Positions 38,519 to 49,393 of a stretch of DNA of 64,000 bases are shown one piece after another. The translations under genes and the position numbers were made by a program. The notes below the pieces were generated by a model. It did not search any database. It saw nothing but the letters and a program-made list of their open reading frames with translations, and was not told where the DNA came from. This stretch comes from Bacteroides rodentium JCM 16496 (GTDB lineage: Bacteria > Bacteroidota > Bacteroidia > Bacteroidales > Bacteroidaceae), in assembly GCF_000614125.1 (NCBI RefSeq), contig NZ_BAKJ01000012.1, forward strand, positions 1-64,000. Reading direction: 5' to 3'. Each line of letters opens with the position of its first letter. Within the stretch, counting starts at the first letter, position 1.

Positions 38519-41500
38519 TCATTGCTTTCCATACTCCGATGGCAGACACCCCATATATTTCTTGAAACATGCAGCGAAATAGGAAGGAGTGTTATAACCC
38601 ACCATGCTGCTTATTTCGGCTACAGTATATTTGCCTTCCTTCAATAGTTTGCATGCTTTGTTGAAACGCATCTTGCGGATGAACTCGTTGGTCGATTCTC
38701 CCGTCAATGCTTTCATCTTGAGATGCAGATTGGAGCGGCTCATGCACAGCTCCCGTGCAAATTCATCTGTGGTGAACTCTATGTCATCCATATGCTTTTC
38801 CATTACCTCGATGGCTTTTTTCAAGAGTTCTTCGTCCAATGGATTGAGGGCGACTTTTTCAGGCTCTATCTCCATCGACTTGGAGTAGAAGTCTATGGCA
38901 CGGCGGCGTGTACGGAACAAGTTCTTGATTTTGGTTGCCACCATCACCAATGAGAACGGTTTGGGTATGTAATCGTCGGCACCCACCTGCAAACCTTCCA
39001 ACTGTTCCTTTAGGTCTGCCTTGGCAGAGAGTACGATGACGGGGATATGGCAAGTCTGCAAATTCTGCTTTATCAGTTTGCAGAGTTGTAGTCCGTCCAT
39101 TACAGGCATCATACGTCCGTCAGTACCAGGTCTATTTCTTGTTCTTTTATCAATCCCAAGGCTTCCTCGCCGTTTCCGGCCTTGAGTATCCGGTAAGTCT
39201 TTCCGAGCTCGTCACTGAGGTACTGCTGTATCTCAATGTTGTCTTCCACGATTAAGATTCTTTCGTCCCGTTGTCCTTTTGCCTCTTTGTCTTCCTCGTT
39301 TACTTCGCTCTTTTCGCTTTCCGTATCTATCATATACATGTCCGGACTGTTGGTGGTGTATACTTGTTGTTGCTCCTTGTCTTCCTGAAGCGTGACTCTC
39401 TCTTCAGGTTTATAGCTCGCTTCGTCCGTGGGCAGATAGATGGAGAAGGTGCTTCCTTTGCCTTCGGCGCTTTCTAGCTCAATGCGTCCATGGTGCAATT
39501 CGACCAGGCGTTGAACCAAAGATAGGCCTATGCCACTGCCGATATGTTCATTATCTATCTGGTAAAACCGTTCGAAAATCTTTTCTTGTTTGCCGATGGG
39601 AATACCGTTCCCGGTATCCTTGACTTGAAGTAGCAATTCATTGTTCACGGCTTTTAGGACTACGGTAATGCTTTTTCCTTCACCGGTGTACTTGAAGGCA
39701 TTGGAAAGCAGGTTGTTTATAATCAGCTCCAGATAATTGGGATCACAAAGTATCTTTTTATCCTCTATTTCAGAGTAGAAACGGTAGGTTATCTTTTTGT
39801 GCTGGGCCACTTTGTCGTAGAAGAGGAAATCCTTTTCGATGGTCTCGTGTATGGGGGTGTATTTCACTTTCAGGTTGAACACGCCTAATTCGGCACGTCG
39901 GTAATCCATCAGTTGGTTCACCAAATGGAGCAATCGGTTGGTATTACGCTGTATGTGTTCTAATTGTTTGTGAATCCACCGGTCGTTGATTTTCTCCATG
40001 ATATCCTGCAGGGGAGCCAATATCATGGTCAGAGGCGTGCGCAGTTCGTGGGAGATGTTGATGAAGAAACGCAGTTTCATTTCGTTTACTTCTTTCTGCC
40101 GTTCCTTGTCAATGCGTTCCATTTGCAGTTTCGTTTCCATGCTTTTGCGCAACCAGAAGTACCTGACGATGAAGATAATAATGGCAATGGATACAAGGAC
40201 GAACAGGAGGATTGCCCACCACGTCATATACCAGGCGGGCAGGATGATGATTTCCAGTTCCGTTGGGGTTTCGTTCCATTTGCCGTCGCTGTTGGCTGCT
40301 TTTACAAGGAATCGGTAAGTGCCTTGAGGCAGGTTGGAGTACGATACTGTGCGCTGGTTATTTGAATAATACCATTCTTTGTCGTATCCCTTCAGCATAT
40401 AGGCAAAGGTGTTGTGCTCACTGGAAATGTAATTGGAAACGACGAAATCCAGTGAGAACATGGATTGGGCGGCGGAGAGAGTGATGCTGCGCGTGTCGTT
40501 GATGGCTTTTTCCAGTATGCCCGTTTCGTCGTCCGGGTAGACCGGTTTGTTGAACAACCTGAGTCGAGTGATGACTACCGGTGGTGTGTGGGGGTTGTCT
40601 GCCAGCAGTTCGGGCCGGAAGGTGGTAATACCCTCTATTCCTCCGAAATACATTTGCCCGTCGGAGGTTTGGCAATAAGCATTATTTGTGAATTGGTTAC
40701 TTGCCAGTCCGTCGTTGTTCGTGTAGTTCCTGAATTTTTCCGTTTCGGGCAGGAAGTAGTTTAGCCCTTTGTTCGTACTTAGCCATAGCTTGCCGGACGA
40801 GTCTTCCAGGATTCCATGTATCACGTTGTTCGCAAGTCCTTGGGCGGTGGTATACTGCTTTATTTCTTTCTGCTTTTCGTCAAAACGATAGATACCGCTA
40901 CGTGTACCTATCCAGAAAATGCCATTGCGGGCTTCATGGATGCAGTTGACGGATTGGTGATGGATGGAAGACGTTGCCGGGATGATTGGGCAATCCGTCA
41001 GTTCACCTCCCTTTTCAGTATATACGGCCAATCCTTTTTGCCCGCCCAGCCATAAACGGTGTTTGCTGTCACGCAGTGCAGTTGTGATTTGTTCGGGTAG
41101 CAGCGGTTGGCCGTTTGCCAAAGCGGTCACATTCGTTATGCTTCTTGTCTGGGGATTGAATCGTAGCAGGTCGGCTATGCCGCTTATCCATAATTCCCCG
41201 TTTTCTGTAGGCTCAATGAAATAGATGTTCCTGAATTCTCGTTCTCTGATGGTTTCTATATGTCCTGATTGGAGGTTCAGGATGCTGAGGCCGCCGGTAT
41301 GGGTACCTATATAGACCAAGTTCTTGCTTTCGTCCACGTAGAGATATTTGATATCGTTTGCGCCCAGGCCTTCCTTCGTGGTATAGTAGGTGAATTTTCC
41401 GGTTTGGGTATTGTAGTGGTTCAGACCTCCGTTGTTTGTGCCTATCCAGAGCCCCTTCCGGTAGTCTTCGCGGATGCATCCTATGATATTGTCGTTCAAC

Positions 41501-42551
41501 GACTGCCGGTTTGCAATGAATTGCAGGTTGTGAAACCGGTTCTTCAGCGGGTGATAGTAGTTCAGTCCACCGAAGTAAGTACCCAGCCATACGCCTCCCT
41601 GTGAGTCCATGAAGATACAGCGCACCGAAGTTTGCGAGAGGCTGCCGTTTTTCAATATATCGGCGGTGTAGCTTCTGAAAGAGTCGTTTTCTACGTTATA
41701 GATATTCAGTGAATGGATGGTACCTACCCACAACCGGTTTTGCGAGTCGAGAGCAAGCGAACGGATGTAATTGGAACTGATACTGTTCTCTTTACCGGGG
41801 ACATGGATATAGTTGGTGACTTCTTGCGTTTGGAGATTGATGCGGAATAACCCGTCGCCTTCGGTTCCTATCCATAGAAGGATAGGGGATTGTTGTAGAA
41901 AGGAAAGAATCTGTTTCCCTTTCAGCCTTTCAGGAACAATGTTTTTCAGCGATTTCGTGGAGATGGAGTATGCGAATACTCTTGGTAACTGCCTATATAT
42001 ATATGGTCACCTTGACGGCTGATGGCAGTAGGAGAAATGCCGATTAGGGAAGGATGCAACGGCGTGTGGGAGAATTGGTGCTTTTCCGTATCGAACAACA
42101 ATAGAGCTTCTCTTTTCTTGGACAGCAACAGTAGCTGCTTCCCGCTGATTTCGACGATGGCAGTTATGGGTTGTTTCTTTTCTCCTTCCTCATACGGGAA
42201 ATTATAAAACGACTCTTTGGCTGCGTCATAGAGTGAGAGACCTTCATCGGTGCCTGCCCACAGCCTGCCTTGCGAGTCGATGATACATGCTTGGATAATG
42301 TCGTTTTGTATGCTGTATGGATTCTGCTCGTCATGCTGGAAGACAGTGAAGTCATAGCCGTTATATCTGTTCAGTCCATCGTAGGTGGCAAACCACATGT
42401 TGCCTTGCCGGTCTTGCGTGATACCGAAAATGGTACTTTGAGATAGACCTTCGTTTACTCCGATATGAGTGAAGTTGATGTGTTCTTGCTCTTGAGCGAA
42501 AAGAGGAAACAGCAATAGATTTGCGATGAGGAATATAATACATTTTGTCAT
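38519..42551 (-). CDS. Hybrid two-component system sensor/regulator (HTCS)
   Basis: Single-protein sensor that controls the surrounding PUL. In order: signal peptide (ends near LFAQEQ), two seven-bladed periplasmic propellers built of Reg_prop repeats (DRQGNMWFATYDGLNRY, DSQGRLWAGTDEGLSLY and many more), a Y_Y_Y domain, one membrane helix (WWAILLFVLVSIAIIIFIV), a histidine kinase (FFINISHELRTPLTM), an ATPase domain (DTGNGIPIGKQEKIFERFYQ), a receiver (LVLTDVMMPVMDG, SAKAD) and an AraC-type DNA-binding domain at the C-terminus. Two breaks at about 41981 and 39112 are repaired by one base each, giving about 1344 residues. The start at 42551 follows a minus-7 box at 42577-42584. Confidence 0.93.
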
Positions 42552-42576
42552 ATTCAGATACATAAGGTTGTATGGG

Positions 42577-42584
42577 CAAAGATA
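42577..42584 (-). promoter_or_regulatory. Minus-7 box of the HTCS gene
   Basis: TATCTTTG on the minus strand, 26 bases before the ATG at 42551. It supports that start over longer in-frame ones. Confidence 0.65.
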
Positions 42585-42619
42585 AAGAATAATTCTCCAT
42601 TTATGCAAATCTGTGATAA

Positions 42620-42660
42620 ATAGTTCGTCCTGCTTTATTGCTTTAAGCAGAACGAACTAT
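42620..42660 (-). terminator. Terminator after GH29 gene
   Basis: TAGTTCGTCCTGCTT (42621-42635) and AAGCAGAACGAACTA (42645-42659) pair with one mismatch, just beyond the GH29 stop codon. Confidence 0.75.
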
Positions 42661-42666
42661 CTGTCT

Positions 42667-44070
42667 TTATTTTGCCGCTCTGAATTTAAAAGCCAATGCT
42701 TCTTTTTTTAGTCCTTTGGGTAATGTCACCTTGACTTTTCCGTTTTTGCTGGTGTATTGTACGGACTTCCCATTTTGCAGCAAAGTCATCTTGCCTTTAG
42801 GCTCATTTCCTTCCCATTCTATGTATTCGGACAGTTCTTTGCCTTCGGGCAAGGCATAGATGGCGTATAGGGTCTTGCCATCCTTGCTGGCGTTGAACCA
42901 CACGTTGCCGCTGTGATAGTTGGGAGTGGGGCGGGTGGCGTAGATGGCTTGGCCGTTCTTCTTCAGCCATTCGCCTACGATTTTCAGACGTTGGATGACT
43001 GCTTCCTCAATTATACCTTCACCGGTGGGACCTACATTCAGGGCAAAGCATCCGCCTTTGGCTGTAACTTCAATCAATGTGTTGATGACCCATTCGGCCG
43101 ATTTGAATTTGGGCTTCGGATTCCATCCCCATGTGTTGCTCAAAGTAATGCAGGTCTCCCACGGGTGAGCCAATTGTTCCTTGGGAACTCTGAGCTCGGG
43201 TGTCTGGTAATTCTCGTTGCGTCCGGGCACGGTTCTGTCCACGGCTATCAGCCCCGGTTGCTTGGCGCGGGCCTTGTCTACAATCTCGTCTATGTTGATG
43301 TCTTGTTGGGGCTTTCTCACCCAACCGCCGTCAAGCCAAAGCATATCTATTTTCCCGTAGTCGGACATCAACTCGTCAATTTGGTTGGCTGTGTATTGTC
43401 GGTACTTCTCCCAAGTCTTAGGATATTTCAGGATGTCGTAGTTTACGTTACGGGTGGGAGTGGCTAGTGCAGGGTCCCAATAATAGGGGCAATGCCAGTC
43501 CGGTTTGGAGAAGTAGGCGCCAATCATGAAGCCCTGCTGCCTGAAGGCATCGAACACGTGATAGGCTATGTTGCTGTATTTTCCGTTCTTGTAGGGGCCT
43601 TTCGCAATGCTGTAGTCGGTGTGTTTGGAGTCGAACATGCAGAAGCCGTCGTGGTGCTTGGTGGTAAAGATGAGGTATTTGAATCCGGCATCTTTCATGA
43701 TTTTCGCCCATTCGGCAGGCTCAAACCGGGTTGGGTTGAAGGAATCTGCCAGTCCCCAGTACCAATTTTTGAATTCATCGTAAGTGGCGCCGGGACGTAT
43801 CTTTTTGCGACGCGCCGTGAAGCGGTCTTCTGAGCAGAGTGCCCACGACTCGGAGATGCCAGGCACGGAATAGACACCCCAGTGAAACATGATGCCGAAC
43901 TTCCGGTCTTGCCATTGGTCCAGCTTCTTCAGTACTTCAGGGTCGGTAGGCCATTCATATTCTTTGGAGGATTCGTGTACAAAGCCATGGTCTTTGGTTG
44001 TGAAGTTTCCTTGTGCGTGCATTGCAAGCGACAGTGCAGCTCCTGCAATAAGCGTCACTACTTTTTTCAT
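42667..44070 (-). CDS. GH29 alpha-L-fucosidase
   Basis: 467 residues, intact, with a signal peptide (ends at HAQGN), so periplasmic. GH29 motifs: WQDRKFGIMFHWGVYSVPG, WAKIMKDAGFKYLIFTTKHH, FDSKHTDYS, and IDMLWLDGGW in which Asp247 should be the catalytic nucleophile. It has its own promoter (minus-7 at 44112-44119) and terminator, between SusD and the HTCS gene. Its presence means the target glycan of this PUL may carry fucose. Some GH29 enzymes also tolerate galactose-like sugars, so the substrate is inferred. Confidence 0.9.
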   Translation of the reverse strand: MKKVVTLIAGAALSLAMHAQGNFTTKDHGFVHESSKEYEWPTDPEVLKKLDQWQDRKFGIMFHWGVYSVPGISESWALCSEDRFTARRKKIRPGATYDEFKNWYWGLADSFNPTRFEPAEWAKIMKDAGFKYLIFTTKHHDGFCMFDSKHTDYSIAKGPYKNGKYSNIAYHVFDAFRQQGFMIGAYFSKPDWHCPYYWDPALATPTRNVNYDILKYPKTWEKYRQYTANQIDELMSDYGKIDMLWLDGGWVRKPQQDINIDEIVDKARAKQPGLIAVDRTVPGRNENYQTPELRVPKEQLAHPWETCITLSNTWGWNPKPKFKSAEWVINTLIEVTAKGGCFALNVGPTGEGIIEEAVIQRLKIVGEWLKKNGQAIYATRPTPNYHSGNVWFNASKDGKTLYAIYALPEGKELSEYIEWEGNEPKGKMTLLQNGKSVQYTSKNGKVKVTLPKGLKKEALAFKFRAAK

Positions 44071-44111
44071 GGGTAATTAGTTTAATGTGAAAATTCCATT
44101 TGCTGTGGGAG

Positions 44112-44170
44112 CAAAGGTAGGCAGGAAAGTATTCTTGGGGCTACATTTTTGTTGAAAGTAGTACCAATAT
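44112..44170 (-). promoter_or_regulatory. GH29 promoter with candidate HTCS operator
   Basis: Minus-7 TACCTTTG at 44112-44119 on the minus strand. The element GTTGAAAGTAGTACCAATAT lies at 44151-44170 (plus-strand reading), with relatives upstream of GH88, SusC and the second lyase, and a near copy at 36764. Confidence 0.6.
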
Positions 44171-44224
44171 TGTTTGAAATAGGGAGATTTTAATCAGTTG
44201 CAAGGTATTATCGGATAGGGTATA

Positions 44225-44260
44225 CAAAAATGAAAGGCAAAGCTGGGGGGCTTTGCCTTT
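44225..44260 (-). terminator. Terminator after second SusD gene
   Basis: AAAGGCAAAGC (44233-44243) and GCTTTGCCTTT (44250-44260) form a perfect 11-bp stem. On the minus strand it is followed by CATTTTTG. Confidence 0.85.
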
Positions 44261-44298
44261 CCTGTAAACAGGGTGACTAAAGGTCGATATATAGATAT

Positions 44299-45980
44299 TT
44301 AATATCCGTTGTTGTTCTTCCCTTCCAACTTGGCGTTGCTCTGTATCTCGCTCAGTGGGATGGGGAGCAGTTCGTGCTTGCCCGCCACGAAATTCTTGTA
44401 GGCAGGATAGGGGATGGTATCCTCTTTTTGGTTCAAAGCAGATTTGGAGCCGAATAGGTCGAGCGCCTCCTTAAGGATGCCCCAACGGATGAGGTCGTAC
44501 TTGCGCTGTCCTTCAAAAGCCAGTTCAAAACCACGTTCCCAATAGAGGGCTGTGCGGATTTTACCTTGTTCCGTGGCATCGTCGATGAAGGGCAGGTCAT
44601 ATACCTTCGGGGCTTTCAGCAGCCCGGCATAGTTGGCGCTTGTGATTTCGGGCGCTCCGGCACGGGTGCGCACACTGTTCAGCAATCTCCATGCCTCGTC
44701 GGTATTTCCGGTTTCGTTGTAGGCTTCGGCTGCCATCAGCACGACATCGGCATAACGCAGCGGACAGTAGTTCACGTCGGTATAGTTGAGGTCCTTGTAG
44801 CCGATGGGCATCCACTCGCGACGCCACTTGCCGGGGTACCAGGAATTATTCTTGAGGGTTTTCGATTTCTCGTGCATCTTCTTGGAGGTATTCCATTTCC
44901 ACTGGTAGGTGCAGATGTTGATGTCACGGCGCGTGTCGTTTTCGGCAAAGAAGTCAAACCATTCGGGCACCACGCGGAAGAAAGCGTTGGCACGTCCCAT
45001 GTATTTGCCTGTCTCTGTAGGCTCGATGCCTTTCGGTTCGCCCACAAGAGGACCGTTGTACGTGCCCCACCAACCGCCGCTCCGGTTACCTTGTGCATGG
45101 AAGAAAGCTACTTCAAAGAGGCTTTCCTGCGAATTGAGCACACCTGCGGAGAAGGTCTTGAACAGGTCTTCATAGGAGCCTGCGTAGAAATCGTGCTTGC
45201 CGCTGAATTGCTCCCATTCTTTAATCACGGCATTGAAGTATTCCGTCCGTTTGGCTTCTTCGGGGCGTGTCAGTTCACCATTCGTCCGGAGACTGTAGCC
45301 TGCGCGTTGCAGTAGTACGCGCATCAGCAGGGCGCGGGCGGCACCCTGACCGGGGCGTTCGGGACTTTCCGAACTGTCTTTCCAGTCGAGGGTAGCTTTG
45401 GCAAAATCGAGGTCTTTAATGATTTCCTCGTAGATGGCCTCGCGGTCGGTGCGCGGGTTGAAGGCTGATTCATAGCCCGAAGAATAGGTGGTCTTGAAAG
45501 GAACGTCTCCCCAGAACCTTACCAGGTCGAAAGCCATGAAAGCACGGAGGAAGCGGGCCTCTGCCACAAGCTTCTGCAAGGTCTTGTTCTCTTCGTAGTC
45601 CTTCATGCCGCTGATGCCCGCAATGGAGAAGTTACAACGGTCGATGGCTTCGTAGGTATATTTCCAGAGGTCGCTGACCCATTTGTTGGTGGCGGCGAGG
45701 GTGTAGTTCGACATATCGTGTATGGCACCGTCGGAATTGACTCGGCTGGTGAAGTGGGTATCATCTGATACGAATGTAGCATGATGCGCGAGCCGTAGAG
45801 ATTGGGGTGCGTAATGGAACTGTAGATGCCCATCACGGACATTTCCGCTTTCGATTCGGAAGTGAAATACTGGTCAAGGTCGTAGGCCGAATCGGGCTTC
45901 TCGGTAAGCATGTCCTCGCAGGAGGAGAGTCCTGCCGACAAGGTGAGGGCTGCAAGGAAAATGGATATATATTTTTTCAT
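44299..45980 (-). CDS. SusD/RagB-like lipoprotein of second PUL
   Basis: Surface glycan-binding partner of the SusC encoded just upstream (31 bases). Lipobox LSSCEDM. SusD motifs: FLRAFMAFDLVRFWGDVPFKT, RGPGQGAARALLMRVLLQRAG (TPR region), NYCPLRYADVVLMAAEAYNE and ALYWERGFELAFEGQRKYDL. One break at about 45771 (one base short) repairs to MLHSVSDDTHFTSRVNS, giving about 560 residues. It is closed by a strong terminator at 44225-44260. Confidence 0.92.
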
Positions 45981-46011
45981 GATTGTTCTGATGTTGCTAA
46001 ATGGTGAATGA

Positions 46012-49000
46012 TTAGAAAGCTACGTTTATGCCGAAGATGAAGGAACGGCTGCGGGGATAGGAACCGTAATCCACGCCGGGAGTCAGCCCGCTGGTCATGG
46101 TCGATACTTCGGGGTCGAATCCGCTGTAAGGGGTCCACGTCAACAGGTTGCTGCCCGTGAAGTAGAGGCGGAGTTTGCTCAGCCCTGCGCGGCGAATCAT
46201 TTTCTTGGGAAAATTGTAACCTAAGGTCACGTTGCTCAGTTTCAGGAACGAGGCATCTTCTACACCCCAAGAGTGTACATAGAAGTCGCCCTCTTCGGTG
46301 TCGCTGTAAACGGCTACCGTCTTTCCGGTGTTCAGTGCGGCCAATTGTGCGGGGTCGGTCACCTTGTTGCCCTGTGCGTCGATGGTCATCCAGCGGTTGT
46401 GGCTGTTGGCTACGTCGAGCGAGTTTTTGTTGCTGGAGCCGGTTTTGGCGCCAATCATCTTGGTGGCGTTCATCACTTCGTTGCCGTAGCTAAAGGTGAG
46501 GAACACGCTCAGGTCGAAATTCTTGTAGCTGAAGGTGTTGTTGAGACCGCCGTAGAAGTCAGGCGTGGAATTGCCGATGACGGTTTTGTCGTTTTCGTCA
46601 ATGATGTCGTTGCTGTCATCTATGTTGGCAAATTTCCACATGCCGGGCTGGATGGCATCACGGGTACCGTGATAGGGAATGCCCTCTTTCAGCGTGTACT
46701 TCTGTGTGGCGGGGTCATAGTCGAAGTCGGAGACTTGATACAGCCCTTCGGTACGGTAACCATAGAACTGGCCGAGCGATTCGCCCACGGCGATGCGGTG
46801 AGTGTTCTGGTTGAAGCCGAATTTGGCTTCGTAATGCTGCACGCTTCGCCGGTCAGTGCCTCGACGGTGTTCTTGTTGTGCGAGAAGGTAAGCGAGGTTT
46901 TCCACTCAAAGTCCTTGTTGGTGATGTTCACGGTGTTGATGGTGAGGTCAATGCCTACATTCTTGGTTTCACCGGCATTGATTATCATGGTGGAGTAGCC
47001 GGAGGATTCGGGCAGTTTGGCATTCAGCAGTAGGTTGCTGCTCTTGTTGATGTAGAACTCGGGCGATACGGTGATGCGCTGGTTCAGGAATCCGAAGTCC
47101 AGTCCCATGTTGAAGGTCTTGTTGGCCTCCCATTTCAGGTCGGGGTTGGGTATCTGTTTGGCTACGTAGCCCGGCACGTGGGAGTTGTTTACGGCTGTAA
47201 GTACCGAAGTGAGCAGGGCAAGGCTGTTGTACGAGCCGATGCGGTTGTTACCGGCCAATCCGTAACCTATGCGGAACTTCAGGTCGGAGAAGATGTTCAA
47301 TTTCTTGATGAATTCCTCTTCTGCCAAACGCCAAGCAGCGGAGACAGCAGGGAAGTAACCCCACTTATTGTTCTTTCCGAACTTGGACGAGCCGTCGGCA
47401 CGGAGGGAGGCAGTGAAGAGATAACGGTCGTTAAAGTCGTAGTTGGCGCGGGCGAAGAAAGATACTAACTTGTCGTTGTAATTCTCGTCGGTATCGATGG
47501 AACTCGGTGTTCCCAAGCTCATGTCAGACAAGCCTATCTCATCATTGGGGAAGTGTGTGGCAGTACCTTTCAGAAATCGGGTCCAGCGGTTCACGTATTC
47601 TTGTCCCAACATAGCAGTGAGGTGATGCTTTTTATAGAATTGGGTGGAGTAAGACAATACGTTCGAGGTTTGGAAACTGCCGTTTTCGGTATTGGTCAGT
47701 GAACCGTTGATGCTGGTACGTTTTCCCATGATAGATTCGTCACCGTAGAACTGTTCGTTGCGCACGGCTTGGTAGCGCATACCGATGGTGTTGCGGAAGG
47801 TCAGTCCTTTCATCAGTTTCACGGTGAATCCACCGTTAATCTGGAAAGTGCGGAATTCTTTTTCCAGTTCTTCCTCGTAGGCGTTGAGAAGCGGGTTTAC
47901 CAATACGTTTCCCTCTTCGTCGTAGAGCGGGTCGTTTCCGATAAGCAAATCTCTGTCATTGCCACTTATGCCCACGGTGGGACGTTGTTGCAGAATCTGC
48001 GCCATCTTGTTGAAGCGGGCATTGACATCGGCACCTTCGCCGTTTCCGGCGGTACCTGCGCCATAGACTTTACGCTGGTCGAAGGTGGCTCGTGCGGTTA
48101 CGTTGAGCCACTCCTTCACATCGCTGTTCAGATTCAATGAAATGGTGTGCTTGCTGCTACCGCTGTTCACCATGGCTCCTTCATCATCAAAATAACTGTA
48201 GCTGGCGCTATATTTCGTTTTTTTATTACCGCCGCTCACGCCTACACGATAATTCTGTGTGAGGGTAGTACGTCCCAAGGTCTCTTCCTGCCAGTCCAGT
48301 CCGGGGCGGTTACCATAATTCTCGTCTAAATCGAGGAAACTGCCGTAACGGCTTTGCCAGTTTGCCATATCTTCCTCTTTGGCATATCCTAACGTACGTT
48401 CATAGTCGGCAAGGACGAACTCCTTGGTAGAAAGCATATCGAGTTTCTTCGACAGCTTGCGCACGCCGAAGTAGGCATCAAAATTCACGGTAGCCTTACT
48501 TTCGTCCTTGTTTCCGCTCTTGGTGGTGATGACCACTACACCGTTGGCGCCGCGGGCACCGTAGATGGCCGTTGCGGATGCATCTTTCAGAATGTCGATG
48601 GTCTCAATCTCGGCAGGGTCCAGCGAGGCCATACCGTCCTCAGTGGGAAAGCCGTCGATGATGTAAAGCGGTTCATTGCTTTGTGTGATGGAGATACCGC
48701 CGCGCACACGGATAGAGATACCCGAACCGGGTTGTCCATCGCTTTGAGCCACTTGTACGCCTGCCATACGTCCAGCCAATGCCTGTGTCACGTCGGAGGT
48801 GGGAGTCTTCATCAGTTCGTCGCTTTTGATAGAGGTCACAGAACCGGTGAGGTCTTTGCGCTTCACGGTGGCGTATCCGATGGCAACGACTTCTTCCAGC
48901 ATCACGGCATCGGCTTTCAGTGTCACGTTGATGATACTCTGCCCTTTTACGGGTATTTCTTGTGTCTGCATACCTATGTAGGAGAATACTAACACGTCTT

Positions 49001-49214
49001 TCGCGGCATCGTCTACGGTGATGCTGTAATCGCCGGTGACGCCGGTGATGGTACCCGTACCCGGTTTCCCTTTGATAGTGACATTACCACCGATAACTTC
49101 GTACCCGTCGCTGTCTATCACTTTTCCGGTGATTTTCAGGCTTTGGGCTGAAAGGGTGCCTGCTGCCATGAGTAGGAGTGACATGGTAATTAGAATTTTG
49201 AGTTTACTCTTCAT
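46012..49214 (-). CDS. SusC-like TonB-dependent transporter of second PUL
   Basis: Outer-membrane importer with signal peptide (ends at LSAQS), carboxypeptidase-regulatory-like domain (~25-105), TonB box (LEEVVAIGYATVKRKD), plug (YIIDGFPTEDG, ASATAIYGARGANGVVVIT) and barrel ending in FIFGINVAF. It lacks an STN domain, in keeping with HTCS rather than ECF control. One break at about 46842 (one base short) repairs to LTGEAVQHYEAKFGFNQN; about 1067 residues. A minus-7 box lies at 49268-49275, and a GTTGAAGGACAATAT element related to the GH29 operator at 49373-49387. Confidence 0.92.
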
Positions 49215-49267
49215 AATCTTTTTGTTTATTTATAAGGTTAATATTTGTTCTTTGCAACATGTGGTTG

Positions 49268-49387
49268 CAAAGATAGAAGTAACGACTTTCTGAATGGTCA
49301 AGATCTGTTTTATTCTATGACAGAAATGTCTCAATTTTCGTTGGTACAAACAGGTTAATGTGCTAAAAATGTGTTGAAGGACAATAT
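49268..49387 (-). promoter_or_regulatory. SusC promoter and candidate HTCS site
   Basis: Minus-7 TATCTTTG at 49268-49275. The stretch GTTGAAGGACAATAT (49373-49387, plus-strand reading) aligns with the GH29 operator with a gap. It overlaps the end of the upstream lyase gene region. Confidence 0.5.
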
Positions 49388-49393
49388 GATTGT